This document shows, piece by piece, positions 56,607 to 64,000 of a stretch of 64,000 nucleotides of DNA. The position numbers were made by a program, and so were the translations under genes. The notes beneath the pieces were generated by a model, which worked only from the letters and a program-made list of their open reading frames with translations, did not search any database and was not told the DNA's origin. Source of the DNA: Chitinophaga sp. GbtcB8 (GTDB taxonomy: Bacteria > Bacteroidota > Bacteroidia > Chitinophagales > Chitinophagaceae); NCBI RefSeq assembly GCF_019091455.1, contig NZ_JAGXJN010000024.1, positions 56,680-120,679 of the forward strand. The letters run 5' to 3'. Numbering within the stretch: position 1 is the first letter of the stretch; the number at the start of each line of letters is the position of its first letter.

Positions 56607-56650
56607 GCTGCCTTTCCGGAAAATTGGTTCTATTATCCTCCTTATTGGCA

Positions 56651-56681
56651 TTGTGCAATCTTCTAAGCCGGCCTAATTTTG
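56651..56681 (+). promoter_or_regulatory. Consensus promoter for the barrel protein gene
   Basis: TTG (56651-56653), 20 bases, TAATTTTG (56674-56681); start codon 55 bases further. Confidence 0.72.
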
Positions 56682-56735
56682 TCCTATCGAACGATGAACT
56701 AATACACGTTTCGTAAGTATTAAAACCAATAGAAG

Positions 56736-57314
56736 ATGAAAAAGACAATTAAGACAGGCATTATGGGACTGCTCCTTTTAACAGGTTTAACCCTTTCTTC
56801 CAAAGCACAGGATGCCTCCAAAAAAGTGACTGCTGAAAGGCCTGCTTTTCTTTTAAGCGTAGGCCCTGAAGCTAATTTACCCTTAGGTGATTTTAAAGAT
56901 GCTTATGATTGGTCAATCGGCGGTTCTGTACAGGGCGATTATGCTATTCTGAAAAGGGACCTGTACGTTACACTGAATGCCGGTTATTCTGATTTTATGG
57001 CCAAAGACATTGCCGGTTTTTCTGCCAAAGACCTGCAGCTAATTCCGGTAAAAGCGGGTTTGAAATATTACCCGGTAAGTAATTTTTATGTACAGGCACA
57101 GGCGGGCGCTGTTTTCATAGCGAATAAGAGCGATGTGCTGGCAGATAAATCTGCAGCTTTTGCCTATTCTCCGCAAGTGGGTTACCTGTTCCATTTAGGT
57201 AATGGCAGCTACCTGGATGCAGGTGTGAAGTTTGAAGGTTACAGCAAGTTTGCAGATGGCGGTTCTTCTAATAATGTAATAGGACTGCGTGTGGCTTATG
57301 CCTTCGGTTTATAA
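56736..57314 (+). CDS. Outer membrane beta-barrel protein
   Basis: 192 residues with a signal peptide (LSSKAQDA) followed by an eight-stranded OmpA/OmpX-like barrel: FLLSVGPEANLPLGDFKDAY, GLKYYPVSNFYVQAQAGAVF, GYLFHLGNGSYLDAGVKFEGY and the C-terminal NNVIGLRVAYAFGL ending in an aromatic strand, as needed for outer-membrane assembly. Function unknown; porin-family members of this size are abundant in Bacteroidota. Own promoter and terminator. Confidence 0.92.
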   Translation: MKKTIKTGIMGLLLLTGLTLSSKAQDASKKVTAERPAFLLSVGPEANLPLGDFKDAYDWSIGGSVQGDYAILKRDLYVTLNAGYSDFMAKDIAGFSAKDLQLIPVKAGLKYYPVSNFYVQAQAGAVFIANKSDVLADKSAAFAYSPQVGYLFHLGNGSYLDAGVKFEGYSKFADGGSSNNVIGLRVAYAFGL

Positions 57315-57358
57315 GTATTTCATAGGGGTTTTAAAAATAGGTTAAGGAAAAATAAATG

Positions 57359-57390
57359 CCCCCGGTGCTTGCCTCCGGGGGTGTTTTTTT
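57359..57390 (+). terminator. Intrinsic terminator
   Basis: A 7-bp GC stem, cccccgg (57359-57365) with ccggggg (57375-57381), followed by a T run. Confidence 0.88.
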
Positions 57391-57398
57391 AAAAAAAG

Positions 57399-57428
57399 TT
57401 GGTGAATTCTAAAGAATAGCTATCTTTG
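57399..57428 (+). promoter_or_regulatory. Consensus promoter for the tRNA pair
   Basis: TTG (57399-57401), exactly 19 bases, TATCTTTG (57421-57428): a textbook Bacteroidota promoter 35 bases before tRNA-Gly. Confidence 0.82.
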
Positions 57429-57463
57429 CAATCCCAAGAAAAAAATAGCTCTTAAAAAATTAT

Positions 57464-57536
<73 letters not shown>

Positions 57537-57547
57537 CAGAGATAAGG

Positions 57548-57579
57548 TTCCAAATTGCGCAAGCGGTTTGGAATTTTTA
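57548..57579 (+). terminator. Hairpin between the tRNA genes
   Basis: ttccaaa (57548-57554) pairs with tttggaa (57567-57573), then a T run. It may partly separate the tRNA transcripts. Confidence 0.65.
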
Positions 57580-57622
57580 TTTACAATTCTTTTGGTTTGA
57601 TTATCTTTAATTAAATCGAAGA

Positions 57623-57710
57623 TACCCTGGTGGTGGAATTGGTAGACACGCGGGACTTAAAATCCCGTTCGCAGCAATGCGAGTGTGGGTTCAACTCCCA
57701 TCTGGGGTAC
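57623..57710 (+). tRNA. tRNA-Leu (TAA)
   Basis: 88 bases, class II. Acceptor taccctg with tggggta (two G-U pairs), D arm gtggaattggtagacac, anticodon stem cggga/tcccg with loop ctTAAaa, a long variable arm (cgcagcaatgcg) and TpsiC arm gggttcaactccc. Confidence 0.95.
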
Positions 57711-57734
57711 ATAGAGGCGCTGGCGCGCTGAATT

Positions 57735-57777
57735 AAAACGGGAATTTTCAAGGCTTGCTTGAGAATTCCCGTTTTCT
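57735..57777 (+). terminator. Terminator after tRNA-Leu
   Basis: A 12-bp stem, aaaacgggaatt (57735-57746) with aattcccgtttt (57764-57775), followed by T-rich sequence. Confidence 0.9.
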
Positions 57778-57795
57778 CTTTGAGAATCCTGGTTT

Positions 57796-58062
57796 ATGAA
57801 AATCAATATCAAATTCAATCACGATGATCCATATAACTTCAGTCGAAATAAACTGATCAGGGCAATCTGGTTGATTTTAGGAACATTTTGGACTTTACTC
57901 GGAGGTTGTGGACTGATCATTGATCTATTTTTCCCTTCTGTTTCTAACACCTATCATAACATTGCTGGCGAAAGCAATATTGGACGTTTATTAGCCGGAT
58001 TATTATTTTTAGGCATCTTGTTTTATTTCCGAAGCATAGGAGGAAAAAAGAAATCGACATAA
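57796..58062 (+). CDS. Small membrane protein, hypothetical
   Basis: 88 residues with two hydrophobic helices (IRAIWLILGTFWTLLGGCG, about 27-45, and GRLLAGLLFLGILFYF, about 65-80) and short charged ends. No family is recognised. It is the first gene of the AT-rich region right after tRNA-Leu. Confidence 0.65.
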   Translation: MKINIKFNHDDPYNFSRNKLIRAIWLILGTFWTLLGGCGLIIDLFFPSVSNTYHNIAGESNIGRLLAGLLFLGILFYFRSIGGKKKST

Positions 58063-58134
58063 TTTGAATTGCGATTTTAACTTAACACTTTATTTTTCTA
58101 CCTAGATTTAAACCAACGAGTTTAAATAGTTATT

Positions 58135-58275
58135 ATGAAACAGATAGCCAAAGAGGAACATCACTACATTATTTGCTTTACATCTCAAGATATTCGTACG
58201 GGTTATTTTAGCTCTATTCAAGGTACTATGAGTAGGGATTTTCTACCAGCAATTGCCATTCCGGCAAATCAGTAA
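58135..58275 (+). CDS. Very small open frame, uncertain
   Basis: 46 residues (MKQIAKEEHHYIICFTSQD...), no signal or known motif. The neighbourhood holds degraded sequence. It could be a genuine small protein or the front of a decayed one. Confidence 0.25.
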   Translation: MKQIAKEEHHYIICFTSQDIRTGYFSSIQGTMSRDFLPAIAIPANQ

Positions 58276-58338
58276 AAGTTTGCACGTCAACCCGCCTGAT
58301 GCAAAACCCATGTATAGGCATTCCTCTTTCGGTTATTA

Positions 58339-58779
58339 TTATTTTGGTGTTGGGTCAAACCCATACATAAAGTTATTTAAGTGTCCGCCCGAACTTTCAA
58401 GCCCAACTATGTCCATAAGTTCTTCAAAGTAGTGGCAAATTCTTTCTCTGTCTTCTGTATCAAGTTGCAAGTAAATGCCTGAGAATCGTTCAAGTCCCTT
58501 CTTGATGGCATTTTGATATTCTTTATCTGTTGTAGTTACATTATCAGCCAGTTTTTTAAAGTCGTCAGCGGCCAGGTTGATTTTCTCTGTGTATATGCGT
58601 TTTAAGGTTGGGATACCAATTCCTGGATAAAAAAGTTTATCATCTTGTATAAATTTCTCTTTGTTTTTAAACTCTTCAAATTTTGTCATTGTATTTCCCT
58701 GTGTTTTTATTTGTCCTTGTCCACAAGCTGCAAAAAGAAATAAAGTCAGTACGAGTAATCTGTTTGCTACTTGTTTCAT
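58339..58779 (-). CDS. DUF4844 family lipoprotein
   Basis: 146 residues from the ATG at 58779 (MKQVANRLLVLTLFLFAACGQG), which gives a clean lipobox (FAAC). The frame stays open upstream to 58968, but that part has no signal. The body, KFEEFKNKEKFIQDDKLFYPGI and DTEDRERICHYFEELMDIVG followed by SSGGHLNNFMYGFDPTP, matches the DUF4844 family of unknown function. It is coded in AT-rich DNA. Confidence 0.8.
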   Translation of the reverse strand: MKQVANRLLVLTLFLFAACGQGQIKTQGNTMTKFEEFKNKEKFIQDDKLFYPGIGIPTLKRIYTEKINLAADDFKKLADNVTTTDKEYQNAIKKGLERFSGIYLQLDTEDRERICHYFEELMDIVGLESSGGHLNNFMYGFDPTPK

Positions 58780-58940
58780 GGTCGTCTTCTTGAATATCCT
58801 ATAACATCCCGCAGGTTTGGGCAGGTTTGGCAATAGTGTTCCTTTAGTTAAGTCTGTACCCAAATTAATAGAATTATTGAAGTTGAGCCTATGTTCGTCA
58901 GCCTTACTTATGCCAAACAACCTGTTGTGCATTCGTTTTT

Positions 58941-59744
58941 TTATTTCTTCAGCCCTATGAATTTCCAAAAATTAAATTTATGTTTTTCAATTTGCTTCTT
59001 TTGTTCTTTGTATAACCTGTTTAATTCTTCATAAGATTTAATTTCTACTTTTTGTCTGTCAGCAACAACAACCCCGCAATGGTTACCAATATTTGAACTT
59101 ATTCTTTCAAATTTACCAAGTGAAATCATCTTTTCATTTATTCTAACTCCATCTGCGTAGTCTTCAAAAATATCCACCGGCAATGGATTATATTTTGGTG
59201 TTGACTTTATATACCTTGTAAAGAAATAAGGGTCTAAATCTCCAAATTCCAGCCCAAAAACAAGTGGAACTTCTATGACTTGTCCTGTATTATTGTTTTC
59301 AAAACCACAATGAAATCCGTGAACGAAATATCTCCAATCCTCAACTTTCCCCGTTTGTCTTTTATCTCTCTTTAGTTCGTTAAAAGTCTCAATGGGAGAA
59401 TCTTTATTTAGTTCTATGCTAAGTTTGTTCACGAGCTTAAAAATAAGTTCTTCTCCTAATTGTCTATAATCCTTTGCACATTGTTCAAAAAAATACAGAT
59501 TATCTTCAATTTCCTTGTCGGTTATAAGTTTTGCAATGTTTATTTCAGGTTCAATTAAGTGTATCCCAACCTGGAAACCGACTAATTCGTTTCTTAGTTC
59601 TTGTCCAATTATTTCTCTTTGGTTTTGAACAGATTCCTCAAATACAAGTTTCAAGGTTCGTTCTCTCGGAAATTCACTTATACTCTTAAGTGTTGGAATT
59701 TGTCCAATTGAATTTATGGAAATTATTTTTGTCGTTCGGTTCAA
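58941..59744 (-). CDS. Hypothetical protein, AT-rich island
   Basis: 267 residues, cytosolic, no signal peptide. The middle DWRYFVHGFHCGFENNNTGQ with FGDLDPYFFTRYIKSTPKY resembles a DUF6896-like family found among proteins next to polymorphic toxins, some of which may be immunity proteins. My recognition is partial. Neighbours are also unknown and AT-rich, consistent with an acquired cassette. Confidence 0.7.
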   Translation of the reverse strand: MNRTTKIISINSIGQIPTLKSISEFPRERTLKLVFEESVQNQREIIGQELRNELVGFQVGIHLIEPEINIAKLITDKEIEDNLYFFEQCAKDYRQLGEELIFKLVNKLSIELNKDSPIETFNELKRDKRQTGKVEDWRYFVHGFHCGFENNNTGQVIEVPLVFGLEFGDLDPYFFTRYIKSTPKYNPLPVDIFEDYADGVRINEKMISLGKFERISSNIGNHCGVVVADRQKVEIKSYEELNRLYKEQKKQIEKHKFNFWKFIGLKK

Positions 59745-59790
59745 TGGTCTAGGTTATAAAATGACGCAAAACCCATGTAAGCGGCAGTTT

Positions 59791-60522
59791 TTAGTTGAAC
59801 AAGAAATACTTTCTAAAATCTATTTCTGTCACTTGTCGTCCACCGTCATAAAGCTCCACAATATTTTTGTCTATAGAATACCAAATGTCAATCTTCCCTT
59901 TTCCAAAACCAATTCCAAATTTATCATTATCAAACCACTTGTTGTATCGTGCTAAATAATAAACGCAATCGTACCACCATGAGTTCTTTTTGTCAAATAG
60001 TTTTTTTGTCCTGATGGTACCGTTAATGTTTATGTCAACATAAGCAGATGTTATGCTCTCTGTTTTTGTAATAACGAAACCGCCTCTTTTCTTCCTGTCT
60101 TTCGATTGTTTGATTGGATATTCAATTCTGAAATTAAAATTACTATCCAAAGTTTTTTTGTAAGCAATTTCAAAAACCTCTCTGTTCCATTGATATTCTT
60201 CGCTAAGTTGAATTGTAGCAGTCTGGATAACGTCAAGGATATATTTGTATTTACCAGATTTCTCAAAAGAAGAGAATTCATCGTGGCTGAAAAAAGGGGC
60301 GATTGCAACAATAGAACCATTTTTCCATGTTCTGTTCCAAATGTCGTGATAAGCTGGCTGTATTGTTATCCGGCTTGTTTTTGGAGGCTTGTAACCATTC
60401 ATATTTTGAACATACAAGTCGCTAACGAAATTTATTAATGAGGTTTCTTCCCAGTATTCAGGAGTTCCAACTGTATATGGTGTCGGAGTATATAAAGTTA
60501 TATCACTAAAGGGAGCCCCCAT
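59791..60522 (-). CDS. Hypothetical protein, AT-rich island
   Basis: 243 residues, no signal or TM segment. Aromatic-rich with GGFVITKTESITSAYVDINING and WWYDCVYYLARYNKWF; no known family. It begins MGAPFSDITLYTPTPYTVGT. It is separated by 46 bases from the preceding unknown gene on the same strand, so the two may be co-transcribed. Role unknown. Confidence 0.65.
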   Translation of the reverse strand: MGAPFSDITLYTPTPYTVGTPEYWEETSLINFVSDLYVQNMNGYKPPKTSRITIQPAYHDIWNRTWKNGSIVAIAPFFSHDEFSSFEKSGKYKYILDVIQTATIQLSEEYQWNREVFEIAYKKTLDSNFNFRIEYPIKQSKDRKKRGGFVITKTESITSAYVDININGTIRTKKLFDKKNSWWYDCVYYLARYNKWFDNDKFGIGFGKGKIDIWYSIDKNIVELYDGGRQVTEIDFRKYFLFN

Positions 60523-60797
60523 AAAAATTACCGTTTACTCTTAAATATACGCTATAATCTTCTGTATGCAAAAATGCCAAATATTTTTCGGCTCATATCT
60601 ACAAGTCTTTGTTTTTAAGTTACTTGCCCCCAATAGTTATTCAGTTTTATCTATTTTCTTAGATTTATTTTGGCAGGCAATACAAAATGCTCTAACAGTG
60701 TCGGTATAATACGCTTCTAGGACAAGCATCGTTCTATGCTACTCCCCAAAATTTAGACAGGTGTATTACTAATCTGTAATTCATACACCCGTTTAAA

Positions 60798-61091
60798 ATG
60801 GCAAAAAGAACCACTACAAACAAAAAAATCTACGACGCAAAATTCAAGGCCGATGTCGCGCTCATGGCCCTTTCAGAGCTACATACAGCTGATGCTGTAG
60901 CTAAACACTTCGCCGTCCACAAAACCCAAGTCAATTCCTGGCGTAACATTCTCAAAGAGAACGCAGCGCAACTTTTCATCAAAGGCAAGCATGAGCTGCT
61001 GCCTGATAATTCCGAAGAGATTGCGCGCTATAAAGAAGTGATCGGTGATCTGACAATGGAGAACACGCTGCTTAAAAAAAAATTACGTTAA
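60798..61091 (+). CDS. IS3-family transposase OrfA
   Basis: 97 residues. The N-terminal helix-turn-helix (TADAVAKHFAVHKTQVNSWRN) binds the ends of the element, and a C-terminal leucine zipper-like helix (IGDLTMENTLLKKKLR) supports dimerisation. The stop overlaps the OrfB start (TAATG). Confidence 0.95.
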   Translation: MAKRTTTNKKIYDAKFKADVALMALSELHTADAVAKHFAVHKTQVNSWRNILKENAAQLFIKGKHELLPDNSEEIARYKEVIGDLTMENTLLKKKLR

Positions 61092-62044
61092 TGCCCGCTA
61101 AGCAGCGTCTGGAGCTGATTGACTGCAATCATCCTGCGCTATCTATTTCCAGACAGTGCAAGCTATTTTCTATTCATCGTAGTGCTGTGTATTACAAGCC
61201 GGCGCAGGAGAGTGCCGAAAACCTGGCGATCATGCGTATGTTGGATGAACAGTATATGCGTACTCCTTTTTACGGTGTTCTGCGTTTGCGGGTGGTCCTG
61301 GCGGAGCTGGGCTACACGGTCAACGCAAAGCGCATTAGGAGGCTTATGCGCGCCGTAGGATGGAAAACAGTGTACTGCAAGCCACGGACGACAAGACCCG
61401 ACCCAATAGCCTTAAAATACCCCTATTTGCTCACCGGCTTACAGATCACTCGACCTAACCAGGTATGGGGTATTGACATTACCTACGTTCCCATGAAGGA
61501 CGGTTTCATGTATCTATGCGCTGTGATCGATCTCTACTCCAGGTTCGTGGTGGGATGGGGTGTGAAGAACCAGATGACGGCAGAATGGTGTGCAGCTATT
61601 GTACAGGATGCAGTTGCCGCGCATGGCAAACCGGAGATTATCAATAGTGATCAGGGAAGTCAATTTACCGCAGATGCTTATACGAAGATGATAAAGGGAT
61701 TGCAGATCAAGATCAGCATGGATGGGAAGGGGCGCGCCATCGACAATATCTTCATTGAACGGTTATGGCGCACACTCAAATATGAGCATTTGTATCTGTT
61801 CAATTACGACATGGTAATCAGTCTGATGAAGGGTTTGCGGCGCTTCTTTCTGTTTTATAACGAGCAACGCATTCATCAGTCACTGGACTACAAAACTCCG
61901 ATAGAAATATATAAAGGGATTGATCGGCTCAAACCCCTGCCGGGGGCTGCTTTGACAAAAAGTATGGCTGTATCATCTGTTGTAACACGATCAGGCGGCA
62001 TCAAGTACAACCATACTTTTTGCCAAAGCCAGATAGTTCCTTAA
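61091..62044 (+). CDS. IS3-family transposase OrfB (DDE)
   Basis: 317 residues. An HTH_21-type N-terminus is followed by an rve integrase core with the DDE residues in VWGIDITYVPM (D), IINSDQGSQF (D) and NIFIERLWRTLKYEH (E). The reading frame is minus one relative to OrfA and stays open upstream through a nine-A run (61074-61082), so a frameshifted OrfAB fusion can be made, which is the usual active transposase. All catalytic residues are intact, so the element may be mobile. Confidence 0.95.
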   Translation: MPAKQRLELIDCNHPALSISRQCKLFSIHRSAVYYKPAQESAENLAIMRMLDEQYMRTPFYGVLRLRVVLAELGYTVNAKRIRRLMRAVGWKTVYCKPRTTRPDPIALKYPYLLTGLQITRPNQVWGIDITYVPMKDGFMYLCAVIDLYSRFVVGWGVKNQMTAEWCAAIVQDAVAAHGKPEIINSDQGSQFTADAYTKMIKGLQIKISMDGKGRAIDNIFIERLWRTLKYEHLYLFNYDMVISLMKGLRRFFLFYNEQRIHQSLDYKTPIEIYKGIDRLKPLPGAALTKSMAVSSVVTRSGGIKYNHTFCQSQIVP

Positions 62045-62330
62045 ATTGCAACAATCCCTGTCCTAAGTTTTGGGAGTACCTCATTCTATTACGTTTAAAT
62101 ATGATCATAAAGCTTGACGAATCGTCGGCAGTTCGGAGCAACCCGTAATCGTGCGGATTATGATATATTTCAGGATACTCCTGCTGTATTAGTTCTTTTC
62201 TCATAGTGTAGTAGTAAATTTTACCCGGCCGGCAACATACATTTTAACAGAATCTCTTTAGAAATATACCCCAACAGCTACTTTAGCATGAATATTCCCC
62301 ACATGTGCAGAAATTCAGGTATACATGAAA

Positions 62331-62367
62331 CAAAGAATGCCCATTGCTTATCAACGGGCATTCTTTG
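62331..62367 (-). terminator. Hairpin after the minus-strand lipoprotein gene
   Basis: A perfect 12-bp stem, caaagaatgccc (62331-62342) with gggcattctttg (62356-62367), 24 bases past the stop of the gene to its right. It lacks a clear T run. Confidence 0.6.
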
Positions 62368-62390
62368 CAGGCAAATAAGGAACCTTACTC

Positions 62391-63401
62391 CTAAAAATTT
62401 ACAGTCTCACTGCCAGACCAGGTCATTTCTGATATCACCGGGCCTAAAGCGGCGCTTCCCGGGGGAGGAATTGTTACACTGATCTTCGTCAAAACATTCC
62501 GTTTGAAAAAGATCTTTTTCTCACCGAGAGGAACGACGTCGCCATCCGGCTTTTCCCATTTCATTTTCACCGTAACAGCATCATTCAGCAATGAATCCCG
62601 TTGAAAGAATTCCTGTGCGCTATATAGATACTGATTAACGGTATCACCCGGCGTAAGATACCTTGTAGGCATGGCCCCGGAGAAATCAGCAATGAGCCTG
62701 CCGGAATTAAAGTTAGCGGCACTGTATTGTACGCCAAATGCATATCTTTTCATAGGCAGTGTTACCACCGTCGGTGTGGCGGCTGCAGCAAAAGTAGTTT
62801 CGCCAACATATGCATCCGCCTCGGTATGTAAAGTAGCAATGACATCATTCCAGGTTGAATCTGTTTCTGTTTTAAACAGACGGATGTTCCGCACCGTATC
62901 AACACGGATGGTATAACCGAATACATACCGGATCGTATCCATTTTGTTTGTTAATACTGCTGAATTAAGCTGGCCGGCTGCATTGCCATTGCCTAAAAAG
63001 CTCCCGTAGTTCTGTTGACCATTCTGCCAGTAATAAAATAACCCTTCACCGGACCCTTTCTTATAGGCTGCCGCCTGAACAGTGATCATACCAGTAACAG
63101 GCAACTTGAGCCTGATGGAATCCGCCTGGTTGAATAAGCCGCCATAGATCGATTTATTGTCCTTACGTACGATCACCCAATAGATGGTGCTGTCCCTCAG
63201 GGTCCTGGCATTATTTGCATTTGCCGGCACTTTTCGGCCAAGAGGTGATTCGCTCGTAGTAATATCACCGGTTAACTTAAGTAGTACTTCCACCACATTA
63301 TCCCCAGGTGGGGGTGTAGCAGCAGCTGCATTCTCAGTGCTCTTTTTACAGGAAAATGCCACTATTGCTATAGAGGCTAACAAAAACAATCTTACTTTCA
63401 T
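62391..63401 (-). CDS. Hypothetical lipoprotein
   Basis: 336 residues from the ATG at 63401 (MKVRLFLLASIAIVAFSCKK); an upstream Met at 63440 lacks a better signal. The lipobox VAFSC is followed by CKKS, a linker and an Ala/Pro stretch, then a beta-rich body with two domain-like halves. The fold may be related to fimbrillin-anchor-like lipoproteins of Bacteroidota, but this is weak. Unknown role. Confidence 0.78.
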   Translation of the reverse strand: MKVRLFLLASIAIVAFSCKKSTENAAAATPPPGDNVVEVLLKLTGDITTSESPLGRKVPANANNARTLRDSTIYWVIVRKDNKSIYGGLFNQADSIRLKLPVTGMITVQAAAYKKGSGEGLFYYWQNGQQNYGSFLGNGNAAGQLNSAVLTNKMDTIRYVFGYTIRVDTVRNIRLFKTETDSTWNDVIATLHTEADAYVGETTFAAAATPTVVTLPMKRYAFGVQYSAANFNSGRLIADFSGAMPTRYLTPGDTVNQYLYSAQEFFQRDSLLNDAVTVKMKWEKPDGDVVPLGEKKIFFKRNVLTKISVTIPPPGSAALGPVISEMTWSGSETVNF

Positions 63402-63722
63402 AGTAATAGAAATTAGAATTGATTTAAAAAAGTGGCGCAATATAGAAAAAACTTTCGATATCTTAACGATAAAGCGATACCAGAAAAGCCGGGGATCCTA
63501 ACAGGCAAAATGATTGTTATCTTTAAATTTTACAAGGCCATTTACCTTATTTCTCATCACTTTTTCATTGGTAGGTCAATCTACATGTATTTCAAGTAGG
63601 GAAAATTTAGAACCGTGCGATTTTTTTATATTGTCAGATATTCGAAATAGGACTTACTCCAGTAATCAATTTTTTTTATGGCAGAGCCCATCGGATTCAG
63701 TTTTTTTTTGCATTTATTAGTT
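63402..63722. other. 321-base AT-rich spacer
   Basis: A plus-strand frame from a TTG at 63514 to 63720 has a signal-like start but no known motif and low complexity, so I do not call it. No terminator is obvious. Confidence 0.45.
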
Positions 63723-63945
63723 CTATTCTACGGGATAATCTTCTTCCCGGTCTAAAAATTGGATACCAGCGCCAGGTAGATTATACATACCCGTCCCAGT
63801 CATGTTTCTCATGAAAGAATGTCGTCAAAGGTTTAAAACTATTTAACTGCTTCCTTTCCAATCGTACCAATTCGGATATTGTAAGATTGGTAAAATCGAT
63901 TGAGCCATTGACTTCTCCCTTATGTATCCCCACGAGCAAATACAT
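63723..63945 (-). pseudogene. Small frameshifted gene
   Basis: From the ATG at 63945 the frame reads MYLLVGIHKGEVNG... to FHEKHDWDGYV and stops at 63781. The shifted frame continues with YNLPGAGIQFLDREEDYPVE to a stop at 63723, which looks like the natural C-terminus. A one-base indel near 63790 would give one product of about 74 residues. Family unknown. Confidence 0.45.
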
Positions 63946-64000
63946 ATTTTAGCATCACGGCAGTTGGCATACATTAGACATTCAAATCTAAGCGATGCCA

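Larger units (their letters stand above)
60735..62083 (+). mobile_element. IS3-family insertion sequence
   Basis: About 1349 bases. The imperfect terminal repeats share tactccc, AAAA(T/C)TTAG and acagg at about 60740 and, inverted, at about 62078. TTC flanks both ends (60732-60734, 62084-62086). It encodes OrfA and OrfB in the standard overlapping arrangement with a run of nine A before the overlap. Confidence 0.85.
60637..62204 (-). pseudogene. 71-codon gene interrupted by the IS3-family element
   Basis: Reading leftwards from the ATG at 62204, 40 codons run to the target site. The frame resumes on the far side of the IS at 60734 and continues to a TAA at 60637-60639. Deleting 60735-62086 (the element plus one TTC copy) joins the halves in frame with no stop, giving MRKELIQQEYPEIYH...FKRNRTMLVLEAYYT...CIACQNKSKK. 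The product is unrecognised; it carries a CxxC near residue 57. Confidence 0.75.

Noticed and set aside
62001..62204. 67-codon minus-strand frame as an intact gene
   Set aside because: Its last third lies inside the IS3 element; only the first 40 codons are native, and they belong to the interrupted gene.
57623..62204. Integrative element using tRNA-Leu as attachment site
   Set aside because: No integrase gene and no second copy of the tRNA 3' end seen in the window.

Overview
The window reads as a chromosomal segment of a Bacteroidota bacterium, most likely family Chitinophagaceae and close to Chitinophaga. The support is a SusC-like outer-membrane barrel, a GH97 enzyme, a GH8 enzyme with a type IX secretion sorting domain, DUF3667 and DUF3810 proteins, and Bacteroidota-type promoters (TTG, 19-20 bases, TAnnTTTG). 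Genus is an inference; no 16S gene is present. Coding density is high. Most genes look chromosomal and housekeeping or environmental in role.

Layout. 1-8.6 kb: a partial TonB-receptor-like barrel, a MauE/DoxX membrane protein, GH97, a DUF885 peptidase-like lipoprotein and a DUF1080 lipoprotein (periplasmic carbohydrate and peptide breakdown). 9-14.2 kb: VOC, SRPBCC, YtxH, serine hydrolase and TlpA thioredoxin proteins. 14.5-15.4 kb: a small gene followed by a protein that looks like an ADP-ribosyltransferase-fold toxin. 15.5-25.9 kb: YggS, acyl-CoA dehydrogenase, arginase-family, DUF3810, fructosamine kinase, a hybrid kinase, DUF177-rpmF-plsX, and a divergent DoxX/HxlR pair. 26-33.6 kb: a 1257-residue NtrY-like kinase, mazG and tex. 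33.9-41 kb: a compact minus-strand signalling operon (response regulator, REC-kinase, CHASE3 hybrid kinase, response regulator, CheR, CheB). 41-44.7 kb: enoyl-CoA hydratase, DUF3667 and two proteins of unknown role.

44.8-48.5 kb holds the most interesting system: a full-length LanB-type dehydratase followed by a tandem duplicated pair of 65-residue precursor peptides and a terminator. Both peptides share an identical leader and a Ser/Thr-rich C-terminus and contain no cysteine. No LanC cyclase, protease or exporter is nearby. This suggests a RiPP pathway that makes dehydroamino acids without lanthionine rings, or one that relies on unlinked partners.

48.5-57.3 kb: GH8 cellulase-like T9SS cargo, a redox and signalling trio (UBP zinc finger, REC-thioredoxin reductase-like fusion, cNMP-domain kinase), an AraC regulator, a small conserved protein and a barrel protein. 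57.4-57.8 kb: tRNA-Gly and tRNA-Leu behind a consensus promoter. 57.8-62.2 kb is visibly AT-rich and accessory: unknown genes, a DUF4844 lipoprotein and an IS3-family element. Removing the IS together with one copy of a TTC target duplication rejoins an uninterrupted 71-codon gene. The right end has a lipoprotein and a small frameshifted gene.

Across the window, many intergenic spacers consist of short reiterated words arranged as inverted repeats. Two vocabularies recur at two loci each, so these are dispersed repeat families.
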